Source: Candidatus Dactylopiibacterium carminicum (GTDB lineage Bacteria > Pseudomonadota > Gammaproteobacteria > Burkholderiales > Rhodocyclaceae). From it: a stretch of DNA of 56,767 nt. A model generated the notes under the pieces. The model did not search any database and was not told the DNA's origin. It saw nothing but the letters and a program-made list of their open reading frames with translations. Within the stretch, counting starts at the first letter, position 1. Each line of letters begins with the position of its first letter. The stretch spans positions 1 to 56,767 of the forward strand of contig NZ_MDUX01000020.1 of the NCBI RefSeq assembly GCF_014736495.1. Direction: 5' to 3'. Shown here one piece after another: positions 7,765 to 16,150 of this stretch. Both the position numbers and the translations under genes were made by a program.

Positions 7765-7774
7765 GGAGACGGTC

Positions 7775-8254
7775 ATGAACGATTTGACCCTCTTTCCCGC
7801 CGACATCGCCGCGATGTCCGTCAGCCAGTTGGCCGCGCTGCCTGCCGCGCAGAAGGCCGAGATCGACAAGAACCTCGACGAAGCCCTCGACTGGCTCAAG
7901 AAGGCGCGCACCAAGTTCGACGCGGCGCTCGACGCCGCCTACGGCGAGCAGGCGCGCATGGCGCTGCGCGATTCCGACCGCGACTTCGGCACCGCGCATC
8001 TCGACGACGGCCCGCTGCACATCAAGTTCGAACTGCCCAAGAAGGTCAGTTGGGATCAGAAGAAGCTGGGCGACATCGCCGCCCACATCGTGGCCTCCGG
8101 CGAGAAGATCGAGCACTTCCTCGACGTGAAGCTGGCGGTTTCCGAATCGCGCTTCACCAACTGGCCGCCGACGCTCCAGCAGGAGTTCGCCGCCGCTCGC
8201 ACGGTCGAGCCGGGCAAGCCGTCTTTCACCCTTTCCCTCGATTCGGAGCACTGA
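7775..8254 (+). CDS. Phage early protein, 159 aa, unknown
   Basis: A 159-aa soluble protein starting at the ATG at 7775 behind GAGGAGA. It has a predicted helical N-terminal part with a Lys-rich helix (LDEALDWLKKARTKFDAALD) and a central beta-like region (GPLHIKFELPKKVSW). It is followed after two bases by the next early gene. Proteins of this appearance occur in early regions of Xanthomonadales and Burkholderia prophages, but I cannot name a function. Confidence 0.75.
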   Translation: MNDLTLFPADIAAMSVSQLAALPAAQKAEIDKNLDEALDWLKKARTKFDAALDAAYGEQARMALRDSDRDFGTAHLDDGPLHIKFELPKKVSWDQKKLGDIAAHIVASGEKIEHFLDVKLAVSESRFTNWPPTLQQEFAAARTVEPGKPSFTLSLDSEH

Positions 8255-8256
8255 TC

Positions 8257-8538
8257 ATGAGCACCAGCCTCATCGCTTTGCTGCGCAAGCAGCTGCCGTC
8301 CATCTTCGGCGAATCCCTGCCCACAGACATCTACTACCGCAGCGCCGACGGCAACGTGGTCGCCGTCGCGCTCGACGCGGCCACGGTGGACGAACTGGCC
8401 TTCGCCATCCAGACCGCCAGCGCGGAAGCGTCGGCCTTGAACCGCCGCCGCAACACGCTGGAAGACCTCCACGCCGAGGTGCGCAAGCGCGCCGCGCGCG
8501 GTGCCGACCGCATCGCCGACATCGCGTGGGAGGGCTGA
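8257..8538 (+). CDS. Phage early protein, 93 aa, unknown
   Basis: A 93-aa protein whose ATG (8257) follows the previous stop by two bases. The first half has a small beta-sheet-like pattern (TDIYYRSADGNVVAVALDAA) and the second half is a long charged helix (ASALNRRRNTLEDLHAEVRK) that may be a coiled coil. No family is recognised. Its place between a hypothetical gene and the Bro-N antirepressor suggests regulation or early replication. Confidence 0.7.
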   Translation: MSTSLIALLRKQLPSIFGESLPTDIYYRSADGNVVAVALDAATVDELAFAIQTASAEASALNRRRNTLEDLHAEVRKRAARGADRIADIAWEG

Positions 8539-8540
8539 TC

Positions 8541-9296
8541 ATGAGCGCGATCATTCCCTTCCAGTTCGATAACCACGCCGTTCGCACCGTGGTCGATGAC
8601 AACGGCGAGGTGTGGTTCGTCGGTAAGGACGTTGCCGGTGTGCTCGGCTACGCCAATCCCTCGGACGCTATCTCCAAGCACTGCAAGGGGGTCGCAAAAC
8701 GCTACCCCCTTCAGACGCCCGGCGGCACTCAGGAGGTTCGGATCATCTCAGAGCCTGACCTGTTCCGTCTGGTTGTGAACAGTAAGCTCCCTGCCGCCGA
8801 ACGGTTCGAGCGTTGGGTGTTCGAGGAAGTTCTGCCCACGATCCGCAAGACCGGCGCGTATGCCGTCCCCGGCACGTTGGCGGCTTTGCCAGCGCCGACC
8901 CACGACCGCGTGTCCGCCATCCTGCTGATCGGCGAGGCCGTGGCGAAGGTGCCGGGCGTGAAGCCGGGCATCGCGGCGGCGGCGACGCTGACCTGCATTC
9001 AGGAGAACACCGGCATCACCACCGAGGTGCTGCGCCGCGCGCTGCCGTCGGCCAACGAGCCGATCTGCGCCTTGAACGCCACGCAGCTGGGCAAGCTGCT
9101 GAACCGCTCGGCCAAGGCCACGAACCAGTTGCTGTCGGCGGGCGGCTTCCAGTTCCGCAACGACCGCGACGAATGGGAACTGACCGAGGCCGGTGAAGCG
9201 TGGGCCGAGGCCATGCCGTACTCGCGCAACGGCCACAGCGGCTACCAGATTCTCTGGAATCCCGCCGTCGCCGACGAACTGAAGGAGGTGGCGTGA
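8541..9296 (+). CDS. Bro-N family phage antirepressor
   Basis: A 251-aa protein with an N-terminal Bro-N domain (about 1-105) shown by IPFQFDNHAVRTVVDDNGEVWFVGKDVAGVLGY split across its core, the Ser-Asp-Ala-Ile motif and the RFERWVFEEVLPTIRKTGAY ending. A C-terminal DNA-binding-like region (about 165-250) contains LNATQLGKLLNRSAKATNQL, which resembles a winged helix. Antirepressors of this type antagonise phage repressors or act on early promoters. The ATG at 8541 is two bases after the previous stop, and its own stop overlaps the next ATG (TGATG). Confidence 0.9.
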   Translation: MSAIIPFQFDNHAVRTVVDDNGEVWFVGKDVAGVLGYANPSDAISKHCKGVAKRYPLQTPGGTQEVRIISEPDLFRLVVNSKLPAAERFERWVFEEVLPTIRKTGAYAVPGTLAALPAPTHDRVSAILLIGEAVAKVPGVKPGIAAAATLTCIQENTGITTEVLRRALPSANEPICALNATQLGKLLNRSAKATNQLLSAGGFQFRNDRDEWELTEAGEAWAEAMPYSRNGHSGYQILWNPAVADELKEVA

Positions 9297-10138
9297 TGTC
9301 CCTCCCGATCATCTCCGCGCAGCAGCGCATGGCCGAGCGCAAGGGTGTGAAGCTCCTGATGCTCGGCAAGTCCGGCATCGGCAAGACCACCCGGCTCAAA
9401 GACCTCGACCCGAAGACCACGTTGTTCATCGACATCGAGGCGGGCGACCTCGCCGTGGCCGACTGGCCGGGCGACACCATCCGTCCGGCGTCTTGGCCGG
9501 AATCGCGCGACTTCTTCGTGTTCCTCGCCGGGCCGGACAAGTCCTTGCCGCCGGACGCCGCGTTCTCGCAGGCGCACTACGACCACGTCACCGAGAAGTT
9601 CGGCGACCCGGGGCAGCTCGACCGCTACCACACCTTCTTCCTCGACTCGATCACGCAGCTCTCGCGCCAGTGCTTCGCGTGGTGCAAGACGCAACCGGGT
9701 GCGGTCAGCGACCGCACCGGCAAGCCCGACATGCGCGGCGCTTACGGCCTGCTCGGCCAGGAGATGGTCAGTGCCTTGACGCACTTGCAACACGCGCGCG
9801 GCAAGAACGTGGTGTTCGTCTGCATCCTCGACGAACGGCTCGACGACTACAACCGGAAGGTGTTCGTGCCACAGATCGAGGGCAGCAAGACCAGCCTCGA
9901 ACTGCCCGGCATCGTCGACGAGGTCGTGACGCTGGCCGAGATCAAGGCAGAGGACGGCAGCGGCTTCCGCGCCTTCGTCACCCACACCCTCAATCCCTAC
10001 GGCTACCCGGCCAAAGACCGCAGCGGTCGCCTCGACCTGCTCGAACCGCCGGACTTGAACGCGCTGATCGCCAAGTGCGCGGGCACGCCCGTGCCCGCCA
10101 GCGCCGCCATTCCCCAATCCCACGAATCTCAGGAGTAA
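9296..10138 (+). CDS. Sak4-like RecA-fold ATPase (phage recombination)
   Basis: A 280-aa P-loop ATPase. Walker A is GKSGIGKTT (residues 24-32) and a Walker B-like strand FFLDS ends at Asp117. The size, the single RecA-fold domain and the context match Sak4-type single-strand annealing helpers or other phage AAA ATPases that load onto ssDNA-binding protein. The next gene encodes such an SSB-like protein, and a PD-(D/E)XK nuclease follows two genes later, making a plausible recombination cassette. The start overlaps the antirepressor stop by one base; AAGGAGG is just upstream. Confidence 0.85.
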   Translation: MSLPIISAQQRMAERKGVKLLMLGKSGIGKTTRLKDLDPKTTLFIDIEAGDLAVADWPGDTIRPASWPESRDFFVFLAGPDKSLPPDAAFSQAHYDHVTEKFGDPGQLDRYHTFFLDSITQLSRQCFAWCKTQPGAVSDRTGKPDMRGAYGLLGQEMVSALTHLQHARGKNVVFVCILDERLDDYNRKVFVPQIEGSKTSLELPGIVDEVVTLAEIKAEDGSGFRAFVTHTLNPYGYPAKDRSGRLDLLEPPDLNALIAKCAGTPVPASAAIPQSHESQE

Positions 10139-10143
10139 TCGCC

Positions 10144-10782
10144 ATGACCACGCAGAACTGGAACGACTTCAACGACGCCGAACAGCAGCAAGGCTTCGAT
10201 CTCATCCCCAAGGGCACCATCGTCCCGGTGCGCATGACCATCAAGCCCGGTGGTCACGACGATCCCGAACAAGGCTGGGGCGGCGGCTATGCCACCGAAT
10301 CCTTCGAGACCGGCTCGATCTACCTCGCCGCCGAATTCGTCGTCACCGGCGGCGCGCACGCCAAACGCAAGATGTGGTCGAACATCGGCCTGCACTCCAA
10401 GAAGGGGCCGACGTGGGGCCTGATGGGGCGCAGCTTCATCCGCGCCGCGCTCAACAGCGCCCGCAACGTCCATCCGCAGGACAACGGCCCGCAGGCGGCG
10501 GCCGCGCGCCGCATCCAGGGCTTCCACGAACTGGACGGCATCGAGTTCCTCGCCCGTGTGGACGTCGAGAAGGACGCCAAGGGCCTGGATCCCAACGTCG
10601 TGAAGCTCGCGGTCGAACCCGACCACCCCGACTACGCGAAGTTCATGGGCGTGCCGCCGAAGACCAAGACCGGCGGCGGCACCTCGGGCGCTGCGGCGCA
10701 GGCCGCGCCGTCTTCCTACACCGCCACGCCCACCGCGCCGCAGCGCGCGCCGGTGACCGGCAAGCCCGCGTGGGCGCAGTGA
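10144..10782 (+). CDS. SSB-like phage protein (DUF669-type)
   Basis: A 212-aa protein with an N-terminal OB-like domain (about 20-165; PKGTIVPVRMTIKPGG, then TGSIYLAAEFVVTGGAHAKR). A low-complexity Ala/Pro/Thr tail (GGGTSGAAAQAAPSSYTAT) ends PVTGKPAWAQ. This layout resembles phage ssDNA-binding proteins that work with Sak4-like ATPases, although an acidic tip typical of bacterial SSB is missing. It starts five bases after the ATPase stop. The assignment rests on architecture and context rather than on a diagnostic motif. Confidence 0.65.
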   Translation: MTTQNWNDFNDAEQQQGFDLIPKGTIVPVRMTIKPGGHDDPEQGWGGGYATESFETGSIYLAAEFVVTGGAHAKRKMWSNIGLHSKKGPTWGLMGRSFIRAALNSARNVHPQDNGPQAAAARRIQGFHELDGIEFLARVDVEKDAKGLDPNVVKLAVEPDHPDYAKFMGVPPKTKTGGGTSGAAAQAAPSSYTATPTAPQRAPVTGKPAWAQ

Positions 10783-10791
10783 GGGAGGCGA

Positions 10792-11274
10792 ATGAAATGC
10801 TGGGTCTGCAAACGACAGGCGCGCGGCTACAGCCACACGGATGGCCGGTTCAAAACCGCCGATCCGCGCCGCTACGTGATCGATTGGGTGTTCTGCTCGC
10901 GCCGCTGTCAGGACGCCTTCCACATGCTCTACGGCAACTGGATGCGCGTGAAGGAAGGGCGCACGCCCAAGACGGAGGTCGCCATGATCGATCCGTCTGA
11001 TGTCGAGCTGGGCGCGATGCGCAAATGCCTCAAGGCTTTCGGCGAGGCGGCGGGCGAGATCGGCTTCGACAAGCCCTTGGGCAGCTACGCCGAAGCCGAG
11101 GCGCTGCGCGTCATCGACGCCATCGTCACCTGCTACACGGAGGCGATGGTCGATCACCACGAAGCGACCAAGTACCCGCCCGTGCGCGGCATGGAGCCGA
11201 CGCCCGATCCGTTCGGCTTCTCCGATTTGGAGGACAAGGAATTCTGGGACGAGCCGAGGGGGAAGAAGCCATGA
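10792..11274 (+). CDS. DUF6511-like zinc-finger protein
   Basis: A 160-aa protein beginning MKCWVCKRQARG with a second cysteine pair in VFCSRRCQDAF, a probable zinc-binding unit (Cys3, Cys6 and the CSRRC pair near residue 35). The rest is helical with an acidic C-terminus (PDPFGFSDLEDKEFWDE). It matches what I remember of the DUF6511 family in phage early regions. GGGAGG precedes the ATG, and the stop overlaps the start of the nuclease gene. Function is unknown; nucleic-acid binding is plausible. Confidence 0.75.
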   Translation: MKCWVCKRQARGYSHTDGRFKTADPRRYVIDWVFCSRRCQDAFHMLYGNWMRVKEGRTPKTEVAMIDPSDVELGAMRKCLKAFGEAAGEIGFDKPLGSYAEAEALRVIDAIVTCYTEAMVDHHEATKYPPVRGMEPTPDPFGFSDLEDKEFWDEPRGKKP

Positions 11275-12008
11275 TGGACTTCAATTCCTCGTCCAGCGTC
11301 TCCGGCCAGATCACGGCGCTGATCGACATCGGGATGCAGCATGCGCGCGAACAGCAGCCCACGCGCGACTACCTCGGTGCCTCGCGTCTCGGCATCGAAT
11401 GCGAGCGCGCCTTGCAGTTCGAGTACGCCAAGGCTCCCGTGGATCACGGGCGCGACATGGGCGGGCGGATGCTGCGCATCTTCGAGCGCGGCCATGTCAT
11501 GGAGGACTGCATGGTCGCGTGGCTGCGCGCGGCGGGTTTCGACCTGCGCACGCAGAAACCCGACGGCGGCCAGTTCGGCTTCTCCGACGCGCATGGCCGT
11601 CTGCGCGGCCACATCGATGGCGTCATCGTCGGCGGGCCGGACGGCTTCCGCTATCCCGCGCTGTGGGAGAACAAATGCCTCGGCGCGAAGGCATGGCGCG
11701 AGCTGGAAGCCAAAGGCCTCGCGGTCGCCAAGCCGGTCTATGCCGCACAGATCGCGCTGTATCAGGCGCACCTGCAACTGCACGAGCACCCGGCGCTGTT
11801 TACCGCGATCAACGCCGACACGATGGAGATCTACGTCGAACTCGTGCCCTTCGATCCCGCGCTGGCGCAACGCATGACCGACCGTGCGGTGAAGGTCATC
11901 GCCGCGACCGAAGCCAGTGAACTGCTGCCGCGCGCATTCAACGATGCCACCCACTTCGAATGCCGCATGTGCGCGTGGCAAGACCGCTGCTGGAGGACAC
12001 CGGCATGA
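11271..12008 (+). CDS. PD-(D/E)XK exonuclease (Cas4/RecB-like)
   Basis: A 245-aa nuclease-like protein. Motifs include LGASRLGIECERALQFEY near the N-terminus, RLRGHIDGVIVGG (the acidic residue of motif II) and ALWENKCLGAKAW (the E-x-K motif), followed by KPVYAAQIALYQAHL, as in phage RecB/Cas4-type exonucleases. The C-terminal ECRMCAWQDRC cysteines could, with an N-terminal one, bind metal. It completes the recombination cassette with the Sak4-like ATPase and SSB-like protein. Either of two adjacent ATG codons (11271, 11274) may be the start; the stop overlaps the next ATG. Confidence 0.87.
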   Translation: MMDFNSSSSVSGQITALIDIGMQHAREQQPTRDYLGASRLGIECERALQFEYAKAPVDHGRDMGGRMLRIFERGHVMEDCMVAWLRAAGFDLRTQKPDGGQFGFSDAHGRLRGHIDGVIVGGPDGFRYPALWENKCLGAKAWRELEAKGLAVAKPVYAAQIALYQAHLQLHEHPALFTAINADTMEIYVELVPFDPALAQRMTDRAVKVIAATEASELLPRAFNDATHFECRMCAWQDRCWRTPA

Positions 12009-12258
12009 ACGATGAAACCCAATTCGCTGGCGGCGTCGAACCCATGATCGACGCCAAGCAGGCTGCCGCTGCCTTGCGTTTGCCGTACTACTGGTTTGCC
12101 GATCATCAGATGCGATCCAAGTACCGGATTCCGCACTACCTTATGGGGGGCTGGTTCGCTACCGGCTGTCGGAACTTTCCGCTTGGGCCGCGCGCAGCAA
12201 CGCAGTCCAGAACCGCAACGAACACGACGGCGGATCGTCTGTCGAGGGGGTCGAATGA
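12005..12258 (+). pseudogene. Small HTH (excisionase-like) protein, frameshifted in a G-tract
   Basis: Starting at the ATG at 12005, the frame encodes IDAKQAAAALRLPYYWFADH and ends the HTH motif at PHYLMGG. The G6 run at 12145-12150 appears one base short. With one base added, translation continues VRYRLSELSAWAARS and stops at 12256-12258, overlapping the ATG of the primase gene (12255), as expected in this tightly packed block. The intact product would be about 84 aa, an AlpA/MerR-like DNA-binding protein. A homopolymer is also the classic site for sequencing error. Confidence 0.75.
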
Positions 12259-14539
12259 TCGACTTCAACGACGCCAATCCACCTGCCTCTCATGACCTCG
12301 ACGCCGAACGCGACACCATTCGCACCGAGCTGCTTGGGCGGCTGGAATCGGTGCTGGCGGCACTGTTTCCCGCAGGCAAGAAGCGCAATGGCAAGTTCCT
12401 GATCGGCGATGTGCTGGGCAGTCCGGGCGACAGCCTCGAAGTCGTGCTCACCGGCGACAAGACCGGCCTGTGGACGGATCGCGCCACGGGCGACGGCGGC
12501 GACATCTTCACGCTGATCGCGGCGCAGCTCGGCGTCAATGCGCACGCGGATTTTCCGCGCGTGCTCGAAGCGGCGACCGAACTGGTCGGGCGCGCTCCGA
12601 CGACACCGGCGCGCAAGGGCAAATCGGTGCCGCCGGTCGATGACCTCGGCCCGGCCACCGCGAAGTGGGACTACCTCGACGCATCCGGCAAGCTGATCGC
12701 CGTCGTCTACCGCTACGACCCGCCCGGCAGGAAGAAGGAGTTCCGTCCGTGGGACGCGCGCCGCCGCAAGATGGCTCCGCCCGATCCACGTCCGCTCTAC
12801 AACCAGCCGGGCATGGTCAGCGCATCGCTGGTGGTCTTGGTCGAAGGCGAGAAATGCGCGCAGGCGCTGATCGGCGCAGGCGTCGTCGCCACCACCGCGA
12901 TGCACGGCGCGAACGCGCCGGTGGACAAAACCGACTGGTCGCCGCTGACCGGCAAGGCCGTGCTGATCTGGCCCGACCGCGACAAGCCGGGCTGGGACTA
13001 CGCGACGCAAGCGGCGCAGGCCATCCTGTCGGCTGGCGCGAAATCCTGCCACATCCTGTATCCGCCCGAAGACGCTGCCGAGGGTTGGGATGCGGCGGAC
13101 GCGGCAATCGAGGGTTTTGACATCGCGGCCTTCCTCACGCACGGGCCGCGCTTGCAGATGCACGACATCGACGAGGAAGCCGCGCCAGTCGTCAGCAACG
13201 ACGAATCGGTATGGGGCACCGAGGATGCGCTGGCGCTGTCCTTCACCCGCCGCTATCACCGCGACTGGCGCTACGTCGCATCGTGGGGACGCTGGCTGGT
13301 GTGGGACGGGCAACGCTGGCGCACCGAGGACACGCTCGCGGCGACCGACCTGATCCGCAGCGTCTGCCGTCACGCCGCCGTCCACGCGGAAAACCCGAAG
13401 ATTGCCGCCAAGCTCGCCACCTCCGGCACGGTCGGCGGCGTCGAACGGCTGGCGCGCGCGGATCGCAGGCATGCAGCCACCACACCGCCGAATGGGACGC
13501 CGACCCGTGGCTACTCAACACGCCCGGCGGCGTGGTCGATCTCACCACCGGCAGGCAGCGCACGCACGACCGCGCTGACCGGATGACGAAGATCACCACG
13601 GCCACGCCCGGTGGCGACTGCCCGATCTGGCGGCAGTTCCTCGCCGAAGTCACGGGTGGCGACAACGAGCTGCAAATCTACCTGCAACGGATGGCGGGCT
13701 ACGCGCTCACCGGCTCGACGCAGGAGCACGCACTGTTCTTCCTGTACGGCACGGGCGCGAACGGCAAGTCCGTGTTCGTCAACACGCTGGCCACGATCTT
13801 GGGCGACTACGCGGCCAACGCGCCGATGGACACCTTCATGGAAACGCGCGCCGACCGGCATCCGACCGACATGGCGGGCCTGCGTGGCGCGCGCTTCGTG
13901 GCCGCCATCGAAACCGAACAAGGGCGGCGCTGGGCCGAATCCAAGGTCAAGAACCTCACTGGTGGCGACAAGATCTCCGCGCGTTTCATGCGGCAGGACT
14001 TCTTCGAGTTCTTCCCGCAGTTCAAGCTGGTCGTCGCAGGCAACCACAAGCCCGCCATCCGCAACATCGACGAAGCGATGAAGCGGCGGCTGCACCTGAT
14101 TCCGTTCACGATCACCGTGCCGCCCGAACGCCGCGACAAACACCTCCAGCAGAAGCTCTTGGCCGAACGCGACGGCATTCTGGCGTGGGCGATTCAGGGC
14201 TGTCTGGACTGGCAGCGTCTCGGAAGGCTTGCGCCGCCTCAGCAGGTGCTTGAAGCGACGGAGGAGTATTTCGAGTCCGAAGACGCGCTGGGCCGTTGGC
14301 TCGACGAACGCTGCGTGCGCGAGACCAACGCCAAGTCGCTCACCGCAGAGCTGTTCAACGACTGGAAGCAGTGGGCCGATTCCGCTGGCGAGTTCATCGG
14401 CTCGCAAAAGCGGTTCTCCGATCTGCTCATCACCCGTGGCGTCGAGAAATGGCGCAACACAGCGGGCCTGCGCGGCTTCCGTGGAGTCGGCCTCAAGCAT
14501 CCGCCCACGCCCGCCTACACCCCTTATGCCGACAACTGA
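12255..14539 (+). pseudogene. P4-type primase-helicase, frameshifted
   Basis: This replication protein would be about 761 aa when intact. The N-terminal half contains a Toprim-like segment (VVLVEGEKCAQALIGAGVVA, then AVLIWPDRDKPG), typical of primases. Near 13475-13495 the frame must move by -1 (one base lost after CATGCAGCC) to continue EWDADPWLLNTPGGVVDL. The second part holds the D5/P4 helicase core: Walker A GTGANGKS (about 13750-13773), an MDTFMETRADRHPTDMAGL segment, and VVAGNHKPAIRNIDEA, characteristic of superfamily III helicases. Translation of the given first frame ends at 13586. Confidence 0.88.
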
Positions 14540-14544
14540 CCGCC

Positions 14545-14685
14545 ATGCCGACACACCCGACTGACGGATTTGACGGACTACGTCGTTACTTCCCCCGCGC
14601 GCGTGCGCGTGCGCGCCTCATGGAGAGTTTCGATGTCATCCGTCCGATGCGTCAGTCCGAACTGAAACAAGGACTGCAACCATGA
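14545..14685 (+). CDS. Possible 46-aa protein, low confidence
   Basis: A short frame (ATG 14545, stop 14683-14685) fills the 142-base gap between the helicase and the RuvC-like gene, overlapping the latter's start. No Shine-Dalgarno sequence is evident and the Arg-rich middle comes from an alternating GC tract. It may simply be spacer. The gap also carries a 21-base alternating purine-pyrimidine run at 14596-14616. Confidence 0.25.
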   Translation: MPTHPTDGFDGLRRYFPRARARARLMESFDVIRPMRQSELKQGLQP

Positions 14686-15158
14686 CCACGACCATCCTCG
14701 CCCTCGACTTGGGCACCACCACCGGCTGGGCGCTGCGCGGCAGCGACGGCCACATCAGCAGCGGCAGTGAGAGCTTCCGTCCGCAACGCTTCGAAGGCGG
14801 CGGGATGCGCTTCCTGCGCTTCAAGCATTGGCTCACGGAACTAAAGGCCGCGACCAGCGGCATTGATGCGCTGCACTTCGAGGAGGTGCGTCGCCACGTC
14901 TCAACCGACGCAGCGCACGCCTACGGCGGCTTCCTCGCCACGCTCACCGCGTGGTGCGAGCACCACCAGATTCCGTATCAGGGCGTGCCGGTCGGCACGA
15001 TCAAGAAGCACGCCACCGGCAAAGGCAACGCGGGCAAGGATGAGGTGATCGCGTCCGTCACCGCGCGCGGCCACGCGCCGTCCGACGACAACGAGGCCGA
15101 CGCGCTGGCGCTGCTGCACTGGGCCATCGCGCAGCACGATCTGGCACAGGAGGTATGA
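14682..15158 (+). CDS. RuvC-like Holliday junction resolvase
   Basis: A 158-aa RNase H-fold nuclease. It shows LALDLGTTTGWAL with Asp9, an acidic pair in LHFEEVRRH (Glu67/68), and the C-terminal motif DDNEADALALLHW with Asp136 and Asp140, which together form the RuvC acidic tetrad. Phage enzymes of this type resolve replication or recombination junctions before packaging. It starts behind AAGGA and is followed one base later by a 67-aa gene. It appears complete. Confidence 0.9.
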   Translation: MTTTILALDLGTTTGWALRGSDGHISSGSESFRPQRFEGGGMRFLRFKHWLTELKAATSGIDALHFEEVRRHVSTDAAHAYGGFLATLTAWCEHHQIPYQGVPVGTIKKHATGKGNAGKDEVIASVTARGHAPSDDNEADALALLHWAIAQHDLAQEV

Positions 15159-15159
15159 G

Positions 15160-15363
15160 ATGAAGATTCCCACGCCCACCTACCGCTGCCCGCTGGCGCG
15201 CATCCAGCCCGAGACCACCGACCTCGAAGCGATGAAACAACGCGGCTGGCGCGACCAGCACATCCTCGTCGTCAACGAAGCCGACGAACGCCTCGACTTC
15301 ATCGAGCGCGAGTTCATCCGGCGCATCGGGGAACGGCTATACGGAGGGGTGCGTCATGGCTGA
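15160..15363 (+). CDS. Phage early protein, 67 aa, unknown
   Basis: A 67-aa protein that begins MKIPTPTYRCPLARIQPETT behind AGGAGGTATGAG and ends in a basic helix (FIEREFIRRIGERLYGG). It shares 8 bases with the next gene, which signals translational coupling. No family is recognised. Confidence 0.7.
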   Translation: MKIPTPTYRCPLARIQPETTDLEAMKQRGWRDQHILVVNEADERLDFIEREFIRRIGERLYGGVRHG

Positions 15364-15781
15364 CCGTCGAACCCCGTGGACGATTGACGACGTGGCGGCA
15401 CGCTTCGAGGAAGCCGCCAGCACCGGACGTCGCCTGCCGCCCGTGCGCGTGCAGGGCTACTTCAACACATGGCCGATCATCGTGCGCAAGGAGTGGGAAG
15501 CCTTCGCTGCCGACGAGCACGTCTACCGACCGTTCCCTCCGACCCCAGACGCCATCGACCGGATGCTGGAGACGATGAAGTGGGTGCAGTGGCTGGAGGT
15601 CGAGCAACGGCATCTGGTGTGGATGCGCGCCAAGCGGTACGGCTGGCGCGACATCACCATCCGCTTCGCCTGCGACCGCACGACGGCATGGCGGCGCTGG
15701 CAGCGTGCCTTGCAGATGGTGGTCGACCAACTCAATGCCGCGTGCGGCGTGCCTTCCAAAAACGTGGGCAATTCCGGGTAA
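15356..15781 (+). CDS. DUF6362-family phage protein
   Basis: A 141-aa protein beginning MADRRTPWTIDDVAARFEEA, with a conserved-looking core WPIIVRKEWEAFA and a C-terminal helix-turn-helix-like region (WMRAKRYGWRDITIRFACDR, then TTAWRRWQRAL). It matches my memory of DUF6362 proteins, found at the end of early operons next to packaging genes, where a role as late regulator has been supposed. The last codons and stop lie in the 18-bp repeat shared with position 3707, so the C-terminus may have been remade by recombination. Confidence 0.75.
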   Translation: MADRRTPWTIDDVAARFEEAASTGRRLPPVRVQGYFNTWPIIVRKEWEAFAADEHVYRPFPPTPDAIDRMLETMKWVQWLEVEQRHLVWMRAKRYGWRDITIRFACDRTTAWRRWQRALQMVVDQLNAACGVPSKNVGNSG

Positions 15782-15784
15782 TGC
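15767..15784. repeat. 18-bp direct repeat, copy 2
   Basis: An exact copy of GGCAATTCCGGGTAATGC at 3707-3724. It spans the stop codon of the DUF6362 gene and is followed immediately by a 20-base-period repeat. Confidence 0.6.
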
Positions 15785-15820
15785 TTGCCGCGTTTGTCCT
15801 CGGTTTGCCGCGTTTGTCCT
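15785..15820 (+). repeat. Tandem direct repeat, 16 bp twice
   Basis: TTGCCGCGTTTGTCCT occurs at 15785-15800 and 15805-15820, a period of 20 bases. It starts the 369-base stretch (15782-16150) that has no convincing gene and otherwise holds the TTCGCAC repeats and a terminator. Confidence 0.8.
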
Positions 15821-16001
15821 TTTCGCAGGGCTTTCGGCGTGCAACAAATCCACCGCTCCGAGGGTAGGATTCGCTCCATGCTTGGGATCAGTGACGACGA
15901 AGCGACAGTCGCTTCAGAGCCACGCTCCCGAGGCGAAATGGGCCCTTCCTGCGGAATATCCCATGCGGGGGGCGCGAGCGCGACGCTTTTCTAGCGTCAG
16001 G

Positions 16002-16054
16002 GTGCGAACCGAGGTTCGCACAGGTTCGCGGTTCGCACTCCGTCAAGTTCGCAC
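16002..16054 (+). repeat. GTTCGCAC dyad and iteron-like repeats
   Basis: GTGCGAACC-GA-GGTTCGCAC (16002-16021) is a perfect 9-bp dyad. Two more GTTCGCAC copies follow at 16031-16038 and 16047-16054, 16 bases apart. A cluster of this kind in a gene-free stretch between replication and packaging modules could be a replication origin, a late-promoter operator or a ParB-like site. Confidence 0.7.
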
Positions 16055-16064
16055 TTCTCACTCC

Positions 16065-16104
16065 AACCCGCCCACGGCATCGTCCGTCGGCGGGTTTCGT
16101 TTTT
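16065..16104 (+). terminator. Rho-independent terminator after the early region
   Basis: The outer stem AACCCGCC/GGCGGGTT with an inner ACGG/CCGT stem is followed by TTCG and five T. It lies just before the methylase gene and is probably the end of the early operon. Confidence 0.7.
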
Positions 16105-16150
16105 GGCTGCGCCGAAACGGCGCTTCGCTTGTTTTCTGGAACCCGAAACC

